Assembly (NCBI GenBank): GCA_006384855.1
Contig: VCJN01001300.1
Coordinates: 1 to 64,000, forward strand
DNA length: 64,000 nt
Reading direction: 5' to 3'
Origin: Tetraselmis striata
Taxonomy: Eukaryota > Chlorophyta > Chlorodendrophyceae > Chlorodendrales > Chlorodendraceae
Below are positions 46,396 to 57,054 of the stretch, one piece after another; position 1 is the first letter of the stretch, and each line of letters starts with the position of its first letter. The position numbers and the translations under genes are program-made. The notes beneath the pieces are model-generated. The model was not told the DNA's origin and searched no databases. It was given only the letters and a program-made list of their open reading frames with translations.

Positions 46396-47485
46396 TAACC
46401 CACCGGGCCCAAGATGGCCGACGCGAGCAAGCCGACGGTTGTCGGAGGCATCGCGACGGCGGCTATTGCGTATGACTCCATCCAGGCAGCGCGTCGTGAG
46501 GCGGAAGACACAAGACTGAAGCAACTCATCCGGGAGCATCTCTCTAGGTTCTTCACCACTCAAGGGACTCCTATGCCGCCGGCTGCCGCCGGTGAAGAGG
46601 ACGCCATTCCGGGCGGGAACGAGTCCCGCGCCGGTGGCCTGGACCGGAACATCCGTGCGCCCTTCGTCCCTTCGAGTGAACCACATTACCGTGATTGAAA
46701 AACCGCCCTCGCTAATGCTTTGCCCCGTTTCGAGACCAGGTTGCCTCCCGACCGTTTGCGACGCCCCGGGCTCTTCGCCATCGCCCTCGACCGCGTGCTC
46801 GAGTACCTGCGTGATAACCCTCGTCTTCAGCCGGCAGCGGATAAGTACTACAACGCCGCGTGCTACGGGGCTTTCATCGCCGGCTCGGTTGTCGAGCTGC
46901 GTAAGCTATTGGCGGCAGCATGCGTTACCGACGGGATCACACCGGCCTTCGTGCAGCGGCTCGAGGGCATCGTTCACATCACGGAAGCCATCGACGACTC
47001 ACGGTCATCGGTTCCGCCTCGCCTACCTCCGCAAGTAATTGGGTATGCGGATGTACCACGGCGACACCCTCGCTCTCGACGTCGTACGGAAGCGCTACCT
47101 CCGCCTGGTGCTGAGAACACGGGGTCGCCCGAGTTCACCGAGCTGCTAGAGATCTACAAGGACCGCGTCTACGACGCCAACATCGCTAGCGCCGCGAAAA
47201 CCAGTGCCAATCTGCGCTTCCATCGGCGGCGCCTTCCGGCGCAACGACCGCGACCGGGACAGCGGCGGCGGCAGCGGCAAAAACTTCAAAACTACGTGCG
47301 CGCCCGGGGCGCGAGGCGGTGGCGCGCCAAGCCATATTGGCAAAGGACGTCACCAAGGACTCTGGTGATGAGGACAAGGCGAAAAGTGAGGCCCCTACTG
47401 CCTCGGGCAAATACGTTGTATGGCATATATACAACACGAGTAAACAACACGCGGGTCGCGTTGGCATCATTAACGGATTTTAATT
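46396..47485 (+). pseudogene. Decayed gag-like ORF of a DIRS-like element
   Basis: Starts MADASKPTVVGGIATAAIAY and continues in a second frame with FETRLPPDRLRRPGLFAIAL, ADKYYNAACYGAFIAGSVVE, LEGIVHITEAIDDS and FTELLEIYKDRVYDANIASA. The last two blocks resemble the gag-like ORF at 1094-1855. There is a stop at 46696 and a frame change near 47035. The 3' part of the element (RT onward) is missing here. Confidence 0.6.
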
Positions 47486-48248
47486 CCATATCACTAATAC
47501 TACAATGAAAGCGTCGCCCTCTAACACTGTGAGATTCAGATGTGACATACGGGTGACGAAGCACTACTACTAGCGACTATTATTTATCCGTGAAGGCTGC
47601 TGCTGGTGGCGGCACGTCCATCCAGTTACGTGCGAGTACATCCGGCGTTATTGCCGGCGGGCGATAAATCCTTTTTGTCATCATTCTGGTAGTCGTACTA
47701 GCCCGGTAAAATGTTACATGGCACTGACGTATAAGGTACAAGGTTGTCCGTGTAGTACCGGGTAGTACGCGATATATTTATTGAGCCGGTACCGGGTATC
47801 TAGTACCCGGTACCCGGTACCCGGGCACGATGACGAGTGGTCCTGTGGATAACTACGCCTATTAGTACATGGGAGCGCAAATCGCAGCCGTTGTATTTGG
47901 TAACAGTGGGGAATTTTGTGTACATTACAGCTAGTACTGCTGAACGGGCCTGCCAGCCGTCCGATCAAAGGTCATCAGATGGGCGGTTTGGCTGCCATGT
48001 TTTGCCAAAGAGTGCTCACGTTACATAAATATTCGCGAGGGGGAGGGCGGGGGCAGGCAGCGGTTTACCGAAGAATGATTGAATTACAATATTCGCGACA
48101 GCTGCCATCGGGGAATGTGGCCCGGGGGGGGGGGGGGGGGGGGGGGGGAGGCGGGCGGGCGTGGTCCCCCCGCCGCCCCCTCCCCCCCCCCCCCCCCCCC
48201 CGCCGCTCCCGCCGGGGGAGTGAGGGGAGGGGGGTAAGGGGGCGGGGG
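47486..48248. other. Low-complexity intergenic stretch
   Basis: Contains a short repeat of GGTACCC around 47790-47823 and paired G (48125-48148) and C (48187-48200) runs that could pair with one another. No gene recognised. Confidence 0.6.
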
Positions 48249-48467
48249 CTACTGCTTGTTCTTGTTCTTGCGTGCCCGGGGGACCATCCGCTTCGACGAT
48301 CTCGCTGCCTCCGCCTCCGCCTCCGCCTCCGCCTCCGCCTGCGCCTCCGACTCCGCGACCGTCAGTTTCTTACCTCGGCGTTTCTTCACTGGCCTCTTCC
48401 GCTTCTTGTCATCCGTCAGTGTCTTCACCACCCCGCCGGGAGGCTGTGCCGTCGACGACGCCGCCAT
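48249..48467 (-). CDS. Small Lys/Arg/Ala-rich ORF, 72 residues
   Basis: Starts MAASSTAQPPGGVVKTL, then DDKKRKRPVKKRRGKK, an (AE) repeat from (GGAGGC)n codons and ends RARKNKNKQ. It looks like a nuclear-localised tail. It may be the last exon of the adjacent gene at 48541-48833 or a separate transposon-borne ORF. Confidence 0.3.
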   Translation of the reverse strand: MAASSTAQPPGGVVKTLTDDKKRKRPVKKRRGKKLTVAESEAQAEAEAEAEAEAARSSKRMVPRARKNKNKQ

Positions 48468-48540
48468 GAGCTTCCTTACCTTCGCGTCGGGACGCCCCCT
48501 TGTGCCCAGACACCAACAACAAGCCACAATCGTTTCGCCT

Positions 48541-48833
48541 TTAAGCGGCTGAGGATGCGGCCTCCTCGGCCACCACGAGTTGCGCCGCTGGCACTGTGGA
48601 AGCCTTGGCGTTGAGGTGGGCCTTACGGCGCTCCCAGCGGACGAACCTGCGCGCGGCACAAGTTAGCCACGAGTGGGTGCGTGCTAATGTGGAGGATGGA
48701 GTGTTTTGTTGCGCGCCCACCTTGTCACGCGTTTCCTCATGTCTTTCTCGTCCTCCTCGATGCCGGCGGCGCGGACACGCGAGACAACAAGGCTCGCCGC
48801 CCACTTTTGCCCGGGGGGGGCGAGGTCGGCCAT
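48541..48833 (-). CDS. Small two-exon ORF of unknown function, 72 residues
   Basis: Exons 48833-48721 and 48646-48541 on the minus strand join in frame (219 nt) through a GT-AG intron. The product starts MADLAPPGQKWAASLVVSRV, continues RAAGIEEDEKDMRKRVTRFV and ends EEAASSAA. Charged and helical; no domain recognised. Its position next to repeats suggests a transposon-linked gene. Confidence 0.35.
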
Positions 48834-49156
48834 GGCGCTGTGAGCGGTGAAGGGGGGGGGGGGGGGGGGCGGCCGAGGTGGAGAAACTAACACCCAGTCG
48901 ACGACCGCCTTCCGCAGCAGTCAACGACACATCGGAGGCGAGGAGCAGCGCGCCACTACTATTTATATGCACATATTGTCAAGAGCTAGTCGGTGCGGCA
49001 TTGTGTCGGTGTAATTTCGCAATGTTTATTGTTGAAGTAGCACGGCGTAATGGATACGGCGAGTGAATCCGGGATAATGTGTGCGACGAATGTGCGCGCG
49101 CAGCGGTGTGCGGCGGTGTGCGGCGGTGTGCGGCGGTGTGCACCGATGTTAATATA

Positions 49157-50405
49157 GTGTGAATATTATATCGGCCGTAGACGATCAGGTCTGGCAGCAC
49201 CGCCCGTGCTTGTGAATAAGCGACAATGGATCTAGTCACCCGCTAGTCTGTGCACCGCCAGTGCACTCCGCAAGCCTCGCCTCCATCCGCGTCGGAACCG
49301 GTAGTAAGTGTTGTTGTGTGCGCACATCGTGACAACATTACACGGTGGCAATTGCAATTAGCGGTGGATAATGTGAAGGCGTTTTCGAAATCGACAGAGA
49401 ATGAGGCGGTGCTGGCGGAGTGCATTGGCGGTGCATAGAATAGCGTGTTGCTGGGGTTTTGGCTGCATCGGACGCCGTATTCCCACCCATCCGGCACGGA
49501 ATGTCCGTTTTTCACACATTTGTGTGTTAATATAGTGTGAATATTACGCGTCTTTTACGCCGGGTGGATGGGCATCCGGCGTCCGATGCACCCCAATTAT
49601 TTGCAGCACGCTACTCTACGCACCCCCAACGCACTCCGCAAGCCTCGCCTCCATCCGCGTCGGAACCGGTAGTAAGTGTTGCTGTGTGCGCACATCGTGA
49701 CAACATTACACGGTGGCAATTGCAATTAGCGGTGGATAATGTGAAGGCGTTTTCGAAATCGACAGAGAATGAGGCGGTGCTGGCGGAGTGCATTGGCGGT
49801 GCATAGAATAGCGTGTTGCTGGGGTCTTGGCTGCATCGGACACCGTATTCCCACCCATCCGGCACGGAATCTCCGGTTTTCACACATTTGTGTGTTAATA
49901 TAGTGTGAATATTACGCGTCTTTTACGCCGGGTGGATGGGCATCCGGCGTCCGATGCACCCCAATTATTTGCAGCACGCTACTCTACGCACCCCCAACGC
50001 ACTCCGCAAACCTCGCCTCCATCCGCGTCGGAACCGGTAGTAAGTGTTGTTGTGTGCGCACATCGTGACAACATTACACGGTGGCAATTGCAATTAGCGG
50101 TGGATAATGTGAAGGCGTTTTCGAAATCGACAGAGAATGAGGCGGTGCTGGCGGAGTGCATTGGCGGTGCATAGAATAGCGTGTTGCTGGGGTTTTGGCT
50201 GCATCGGACGCCGTATTCCCACCCATCCGGCACGGAATGTCCGTTTTTCACACATTTGCGTGTGAATATATCTATAGTGTGAATATTACGTACGCGTCTT
50301 TTACGCTGGGTGGATGGGCATCCGGCGTCCGATGCACCCCGAATCTCACCAACACGCTACTCTACGCACCCCCAACGCACCCCGCCAGCCCCGCCTCTTT
50401 CCGCG
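49157..50405. repeat. Tandem array of 368-bp foldback units with long terminal inverted repeats
   Basis: Unit starts (GTGTGAATATTA) lie at 49157, 49535, 49903 and 50277; the last is partial. Units 2 and 3 are almost identical. Within each unit the left arm (CGGCGTCCGATGCA, CACGCTACTCTACGCA, CGCACTCCGC) recurs as inverse complement in the right arm (TGCATCGGACGCCG, TGCATAGAATAGCGTG, GCGGAGTGCA), giving imperfect inverted repeats of about 130 bp around a centre near ACACGGTGGCAATTGCAATT. The 89- and 90-codon ORFs on both strands are by-products of the repeat. Confidence 0.88.
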
Positions 50406-51392
50406 CAGGTCCTACGTTCCATTGTATGTATATACATACGTACATGTACTGCTCCGAAACCAGCCCAAACTTAATGAGTGCACAAGTGTAAATGGGGGAG
50501 GGGGGGGGGGGGGGGATGTGGCGGCGGGGCATCCACTCACACATACCCCGGCGATGCATGACAGATATTACATGCCGTGGCGGGTCGGCGGGCCGACCCG
50601 GCGGGCCGACCCGGCGGGGGGGGGGGGGGGGGGGGGGGGGGGGCGTCTATTCAACTACACGTGCGACAGTGTCGTTTCGTGGAGCAGTATATGTGCCCGG
50701 CCTCATTTATACCGCCCCCTACCTGCGCTGCATGGTCCACCCCTACGAATTACTTAGCACAAACCGCCATTACTTAATAGGAACCTAGCACAGCCATGCT
50801 TATATGCCCGCTTTGCCGATCAACTTCCACGCACTTTCCGTCCCTCAACCGCCGGACATGGGGGTTAAGCCGCCAGCCTCGGCAGTTGCTTAGCCAAACT
50901 TGGCTTCCCGTACCGTGTCCATGGCTTCGCAGCTCTGCCGCCGGCACACGCCGAGTCCGGCGCTTGCTGCCGCCGGGTTGCGCACGCATGCACGCACGGT
51001 AATACGCCGCCGACGCCGCCACGCTTACTTCCACCACCTTCGCCAGCCGCAGCTTCGCACGCCGTTCCGCCGACATACGAAACGCACGAATCCCCCTCCC
51101 CCCCCCCCCCCCCCCCCCCGTCCCCGCGTCATGTATAATATATTCGAGGCGACTATGCGGGGCGCAGCACACGCCGCGGCGTGGGTCGGCGGAGCGGCAT
51201 GCGGCGGGAGCCCTAATGGCCGGGCAGTATCGACACCCACACTGGCACCGCCGCTCACCTCCGACGCGGATGAACCGCCTCCCAAAGGAAACATGCCGGT
51301 TGGTGGTAAGCCCAGCAGGCGTGGGGTGCCGGCGCCGGTACTGGTGCGACGGAGCTGTCGCGTCAGGAACCGCACCGCATGTGGAGCAACAC
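50406..51392. other. Low-complexity region without supported gene
   Basis: G runs at 50503-50515 and 50614-50643, a C run at 51095-51119, and short tandem GGCGGGCCGACCC. A minus-strand frame (50774-51463) is open for 229 codons but is Cys/Arg-rich with no recognisable domain. Confidence 0.5.
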
Positions 51393-51996
51393 ATGGCGGT
51401 GCCAGCCCCACCTATGTCTAGGGCCACCTCCTCGCAACACCCCGCCACGACGGCGTCGGCCACCGCCGACGGCGCCGTTGCGGGGGGGGACGCCCTGCCA
51501 GGCGACGATGATGCGCCTGGTGCGCCGCGTCAGGAGGCGGAGGAGGCCGTGGTCGAGGCGACCGATCGGGCTGAGGGGGTTGTTGAGGCGAGCGAGGCTG
51601 TGCTCGCGCCACCCGCCCCGCAGCCACCTGCGGGACATGCCGACTTGCTCGTCGCCATGTTGACCGGAGCACTACGAGCAGTGGCGGGAGGCGGCCACAT
51701 GCACTATCATGTGCGTGGACTGCGGCCAACGGACGGACTGGGAGTGTTGCTGCGACGGCACCCCGGCTTTGTGCGGCCCCAAGTACCCATGCATGGCGAC
51801 CCATCAGCGGGCAGTCCCCTGCCCGACCACGGCCACGGTGAGGGCGGAGTTCCGCCATGTCAGGGACGCGTTCCACGACGCGACTCGCGCCGCCGTGTGT
51901 GAGGCTTCCGAGAAGGCACGCGCGGCTGGTGGGGTGCGCAGGGTGAGGCGGCGGACGGCCCAGGAGCTGAAGGAGAGCGAGACATGCCGTCAGTGA
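51393..51996 (+). pseudogene. ORF with acidic region and cysteine cluster, frameshifted
   Basis: Frame 1 from 51393 reads MAVPAPPMSRATSSQH and a Glu/Ala-rich stretch up to about 51705. The sequence then continues in another frame with HMCVDCGQRTDWECC, TPALCGPKYPCMATHQ and a basic helical end (TCRQ, stop at 51994). The cysteine spacing (CxxC, then CC, LC and C with H) is like a transposase C-terminal zinc ribbon. One indel separates the halves. Probably a transposon remnant. Confidence 0.4.
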
Positions 51997-52040
51997 GGTC
52001 GGGCGCAATGTCATCGGGTGGGGCACACGGACGTGTAACA

Positions 52041-52564
52041 CTTGCACTTTGCGCGTACTGCTGGGTTACATCCAGGCGGTGTCACACTATGCAACCGGAA
52101 AGGCTGCGTTGCTACTGCAAACGATGCTACGCCTCACTCGGTAGCAACCGCTGCCCCGCCTATCCCACAGCCGCTGCCCTCCCCCCCCCCCCCCCCCCCC
52201 CCTCGCGCACCGTCCTGCGACCTCGCGTGGATCCCCGCCACCAGCAGCTTGCACTTGCACTTTGCGCGTACTGCTGGGTTACATCCAGGCAGCGTCACAC
52301 TATGCAACCGGAAAGGCTGCGTTGCTACTGCAAACGATGCGACGCCTCACTCTGTAGCAACCGCTGCCGCGCCTATCCCACAGCCGCTGCCCCCCCCCCC
52401 CCCCCCCCGCGGAATCCCCGCCATCAGCAGCTTGCACTTGCACTTTGCGCGTACTGCTGGGTTACATCCAGGCGGCGTCACACTATGCAACCGGAAAGGC
52501 TGCGTTGCTACTGCAAACGATGCTACGCCTCACTCGGTAGCAACCGCTGCCCCGCCCATCCCAC
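52041..52564 (+). repeat. Three tandem units, each encoding a cysteine-rich zinc-ribbon-like segment
   Basis: Units start CTTGCACTTTGCGCGTACTG or its variant at 52041, 52254 and 52437 and differ in length because of internal C runs. One frame reads CAYCWVTSRRRHTMQPERLR, then CYCKRCDASLCSNRCRAYP in each unit. This spacing resembles the C-terminal Cys-rich domain of PiggyBac-type transposases. No transposase core is attached. Confidence 0.7.
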
Positions 52565-53098
52565 TCGCCTTGGCGCCGCGCTGCCCCGGCCGCCGCGCCT
52601 TGGCGCCGCGATGCCCCGGCCGCCGCGCCTTGGCGCCGCGCTCCCCCGGCCGCCGCGCCTTGGCGCCGCGCTCCCCCGGCCGCCGCGCCTTGATTGGCGC
52701 CGCGCTCCCCCGGCCGCCGCGCCTTGGCGCCGCGCTCCCCCGGCCGCCGCGCCTTGGCGCCGCGCTGCCCCGGCCGCCGCGCCTTGGCGCCGCGCTCCCC
52801 CGGCCGCCGCGCCTTGGCGCCGCGCTGCCCCGGCCGCCGCGCCTTGGCGCCGCGCTCCCCCGGCCGCCGCGCCTTGGCGCCGCGCTGCCCCGGCCGCCGC
52901 GCCTTGGCGCCGCGCTGCCCCGGCCGCCGCGCCTTGGCGCCGCGCTGCCGCGGCCGCCGCGCCTTGGCGCCGCGCTGCTCCGGCCGCCGCGCCTTGGCGC
53001 CGCGCTGCCGCGGCCGCCGCGCCTTGGCGCCGCGCTGCCCCGGCCGCCGCGCCTTGGCGCCGCGCTCCCCCGGCCGCTGCGCCTTGGCGCCGCGCTGG
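52565..53098. repeat. 30-bp GC minisatellite, about 17-18 units
   Basis: Unit is close to CCTTGGCGCCGCGCTGCCCC plus GGCCGCCGCG, with C/G variants and one unit carrying an extra TTGA-type insertion at about 52690. Because 30 is divisible by three and the unit has no stop, every frame on both strands stays open, giving long spurious ORFs (up to 430 codons). Confidence 0.95.
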
Positions 53099-53109
53099 GT
53101 CTAGAGTCC

Positions 53110-54549
53110 TCCCCTCCCTGGTGAGCGCGTCCACCTGCGCCTTGCGCTCGGGGCCGTCCTCCTCCGTCACCACATTCTGCAACCCCCACCGCGTGACGAA
53201 CCACGCAGCTCCTTGCATGCGCTTGTACACGTGCCCAAGCACCGCCTGGGGACGCGAAGCTCCTTCTCGGTCATGATCGCCTTCACCCGGGCCTCCTCGA
53301 GCAGCGGACCGGCGTTAAGAATGGAAAACGTTTCCATGTGGTTCAAGCAGTCCTCCATGACCCAGCCGGACTGCACCGTCACCTTGCCTGACCCTGCAGT
53401 CATGGAGGGGAATGCCGTCACGCCCACGCCCACGCACGCCCACGCCCGGGGGGGGGGGGGGGGGGGGGTTTACCTTTCGATTCTTGGACACTGCAAACGA
53501 AGGGCGCAACCCGCGTTCAAAGTTGCTGGGTATCGGGAATAAAGCCTGGCGCCGGTCTTCCTGCTTCATAGCTCGGAATCCAATGTGGCCCTGCACGGTG
53601 ACAAATTTCCTCCAGAAGTCCCTTCCCAAGCCAAAAAAAAACAGGTGGAACGGCGCGAGGGGGAAGAGGTTGACCATGCTGACATAGCCAAGGACCACAT
53701 GCACATGGCACACGCCATGGCAGCCAGTGTTGTGCTTGGCCTCCGCCAGCCGGGTTGTGTTGAACGCACGCCGGGCAAGGTGCGTGATTCACTGGACAAG
53801 TCATCGCCTTCATGGACGGTTACCAAGCGAGCATCCCCGTCCGCATCCACAGGGGGGTGCTCCTGGGCAGCCGCCATAGCCTCCACAACCTGCCACGCCG
53901 ACCGGGCGGGTGCGTGTGATTCCATACAACCGCAGTTGAGTGGTGCCACCCGCACGCAGGCCGGGCCCACTCACCTCTGAACGCAGAAGGTCCACAATGT
54001 CACCGTCCTCGAAAACAGCGCGCCACTGGGTCGCCCCGCCGTAGTCCTCCAACACCCACTCGGTAACGACGACGGTTATCACGCCGTAGTGCCATACTCC
54101 CCGGAACTTCTTGGCGATGACCTTCATGTAGAAGTCACCGGGATCGCCTTTCCGTATCACGCCCTCATCGGCAGCTTCCACGTCCGCCGGCGGCCACGCA
54201 GGCGCGTCGATGTCCACACCGTCTTCGCCAACGGGGTCCTCCCCCACACCCATCACATCGTCCTCCGAGACCGGCGCCGGCGGGCCGTTTCCGACGGCTG
54301 CAGCTACTCCTGCTGCCGCCCCTGCCGCTGCTGCTGCTACTGCTGCCGCCCTGCTGCTGCTGCTTGTAATAAGGCGGCCTTGCGGTGCAACTTAGCCGCA
54401 CGCTTCAACGAGTGGCTACAGTTCGGGTATTTCCGGAAGTGCCGCTCTCGCGCCGTCCTTTCACTACTGCCCGTCACGATGCCGTGGCAGTGCTTGCATG
54501 TGTACACGCCATTCTTCGACACACTCGACATCCATCCCTCTCCTGGCAT
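53110..54549 (-). pseudogene. Broken transposon-like gene with BED-type zinc finger and Tudor-like region
   Basis: Minus strand. The start MPGEGWMSSVSKNG is followed by VYTCKHCHGIVTGSSERTAR and RHFRKYPNCSHS, a C2HC BED-type finger. Then a GCA/CAG-repeat region changes frame, followed by an acidic stretch (VGEDPVGEDGVDID) and FRGVWHYGVITVVV with VFEDGDIVDLLRSE, a Tudor/agenet-like pattern. Further exons at about 53713-53460 (FPLAPFHLFFFGLGRDFWRK, ending at a GT donor) and 53400-53110 (VQSGWVMEDCLNHMETFSIL, VYKRMQGAAWFVTRWGLQNV with a one-base frame change) continue the gene. BED fingers are common in hAT-type and related transposases, but no catalytic core is recognised. Confidence 0.45.
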
Positions 54550-55317
54550 GCCTGCTGCCGCGCGCGCGCGGGGGGGGGGGGGGGGGGGGGTTGAGATTTG
54601 GGGTGGATGTAGCCCACCACCGGCAGGGAGCACAAATGCGAGTGCGCGGCTGTCCGCGCTTGGTTCAGCGGTGAGCGGCGGTGACCGCCAGGCGACCCCG
54701 TACTTCATGCGCGTGCTGGGGCGTTACACATACAATCATCAGCAGTTAGGGCGGCTGCATTAAAACGCGCACCTACGAACACCACCTACCGCCTACCACC
54801 TACCGTACCACCTACATCCGCCCACACCTCCGCCCGTCGTGCCGCACACCGCCACACATGTGCAGCGATGTGCAGCGAGTACTTGCAGCCGCCTGTACTT
54901 AGCCCGGGTACTCCGCGTCGGCGGGCGACACGCGAGCCCGCGTGCGCATATCAATTTGATGAAATTATGGAAACGAGAAATTCATATAGTACTTTACAGG
55001 TCGCGCGCGATAGTCGTCGCTACTGGGTATGAAATCCACGTCCCTCGTCCGTCCCGTATCGTCCCCGTATGTCGTCGTTCGTCACCAGTAGGGCACATTT
55101 ACGTCACATCTGAATCTCACAGTGTAAGATGTTGTAGCTCGATTAACCAACATCATACCACCTGTTCCGGCCAAGGCACTGCGGAGGAGCAACCATAAGC
55201 CGGCAACCGACCGTGGAAGGAATGTTTTGAGGTTTCAGGTTTGGGAACGAGAGGGTTGACCGGCTGCGGCCTAGTACGTTCGGCGGTGGACCCCGTACGC
55301 CGCGAGCTCATGGGCGC
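54550..55317. other. Region without supported gene
   Basis: Contains a G run at 54571-54590 and repeats of CACCTACC near 54781-54815. Nothing else recognised. Confidence 0.5.
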
Positions 55318-55590
55318 TCATGTGGCGGTGGCGGCTCCGTCCATCACGCGACGCCCTTGCGCCTCGCTGTTGCTCGGGGCGCACAGAGGTATGTCACACT
55401 CCGGGCACTTGTAGGAGATCCAGCCAACCATGTCGTCGTCAACACGGCACATAGTAACGCGGGTGGACTTATTGGCATTGTTGTTGCCGGGGCGTTTGCC
55501 GAGTTGTCGCAGTCGGACGGAACAGTAGCGGCGGCGAAACGCGACGGAAGCACAACAGTTGGACCAACGTTGTTCGGCACATGGACACAA
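55318..55590 (-). pseudogene. C-terminal fragment of a PiggyBac-like transposase
   Basis: Minus-strand frame reads GKRPGNNNANKSTRVTMCRV, then DDDMVGWISYKCPECDIPLC and ends at a stop at 55318-55320. The pattern R/T-rich approach, CxxC, LC is that of the PiggyBac C-terminal cysteine-rich domain. The preceding catalytic region is not found; 55741-56106 (minus) may be another degraded piece containing a GWDDGTE Tudor-like strand. Confidence 0.4.
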
Positions 55591-56294
55591 GAGAGAGCCG
55601 GCGCCGCGACCATGGTACGGCCGGAGATGTCTTGGAACGTGTGGTCATGGGCATGGCGTAGCTTGCCTCGAGTCCGGGAGGGGCTGGTCGGCATGGCTGG
55701 CAGATCTGCGGGGCGCAGGTAAATCAACAGTTGTGATGTTTCAAAAAAAAAACGAATTCCGATTCAACAGCCAGACGCGATCGCACGGCTGCGGCGATCG
55801 CACGACACGCGTCGACATAAACATCACATGCCGACAACATATCATCCATGCAAGGTATGATACGAGTCCGGGGTGGTAAGGGACCCGAACCCGAGGCATG
55901 GTGCCGGCGCCGGTGGATTTCAGGTCTCGGTGGACTCGGTGCCGTCGTCCCACCCGATGCGGAATGTGTTGTTCACGACGGTAGATAGACTCCGCGACTT
56001 CTCCAAACTTCATAGCCATGGGTTGGCGTAATCTGCCGGGGGTAGGGGCTTGATACGGCCCGCGGCGGGCGGCTACACGGCTCTTGAGCTGATTAGGCTG
56101 CCTCATGGTGAATCGGTGGGTTGGGAATGGTGGCCGCTTTGCACTAACCGATCAGCCGACCCGAGCGGTCCCGGACCAACTTAAGTATCATATTTAGGGA
56201 TTTAGGGCCCTTTGGACCTCCCCTGACGCTGTGGTGGTTTTCATGCCAGTTTTGCCCATAGTTCTAGGCCCGCACTTTTTTGTTGATAAGGGTG

Positions 56295-57054
56295 GAAGGA
56301 TAGAAGACGCTAGCGTAACGCGTAACGAAGCGAATACTGCGATATGATTGGCTGCGAAGTTTACGCTCTCAGCTACATCTATCACCGAGTATATCTGAGA
56401 GGATAGAAGACGCTCGTGCGACTCGCCGTCACGCGTCACGCGGGCCTGGGGTTCCGTGCTATCACGCCCCGGTCAACACCGGCATTGCGAGCAGAATCCA
56501 CCCCCGATCGGCCACTGCCCACTGCTATTTGACTCACCCCGCCGCCGCTACCCGTTACCCGCTGATACAGGGTAGTCACTATGTCCTCTCGTGGCACTGG
56601 GGATGGTAGTTCCGCACGCGCTTAGCGGCACCAACGGCGGTCGGCCGAGAAGGGTGCCCGCGCCTCCGGTTCCCTGGACGCTGATCCTCGTCCCCTGTCC
56701 TCTCAGTTCACCGCCGCCTAGACGCAGCATACGACCCGGCAAAACCGGGGCGCGCGGCGAGGGTACTACGGGTGGGGTCATACTGCCCGATCATGGCGGC
56801 GGTGGCTGTGGATCTTGCGCAATGTGCGATGCAAAGCCGCGCCGCGGGGTCATACAGACGTTACGCGTAACGTTTTTTTGGGGACTTTTTTCATTTCGAA
56901 TTTTGCCCAAAAAAGTATCCGTTACGGTTTGTGACGAGTATTCCGGAATACTCGTCACGCCGGGAAGTGACGCTCCGGTGACGCCTCGATCGACGTGGCA
57001 CGTTCTGGTGCGAGTATTTAGCGTTACGCGTTACGCAAGTGTCTTCTATCCTTC
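56295..57054. mobile_element. 760-bp element bounded by 33-bp inverted repeats
   Basis: Left end GAAGGATAGAAGACGCTAGC plus GTAACGCGTAACG (56295-56327) matches the inverse complement of 57022-57054 at 31 of 33 bases. A partial direct copy of the motif (GGATAGAAGACGCTCG) lies at about 56401. The interior has no transposase; it includes a perfect 28-bp palindrome at 56931-56958 (GTGACGAGTATTCC and its complement). Outer flanks ATTTAGGG (56197) and CCCTAAAT (57057) are also inverted. Likely a non-autonomous DNA transposon; target duplication not determined. Confidence 0.65.

Noticed and set aside
49105-49145. CRISPR-like short repeats
   Set aside because: Only a GCGGTGTGCG-type simple repeat; no spacers, and the genome is eukaryotic.
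49537-50174. Repeated 89/90-codon ORFs on both strands of the foldback units
   Set aside because: They overlap completely on opposite strands, arise from the inverted arms and have no recognisable domain.
51984-53276. 430-codon ORF as an ordinary protein-coding gene
   Set aside because: Most of it is a 30-bp repeat without stops that is open in every frame on both strands. Only the zinc-ribbon part has protein-like content, so I list it as repeats and not as a gene.
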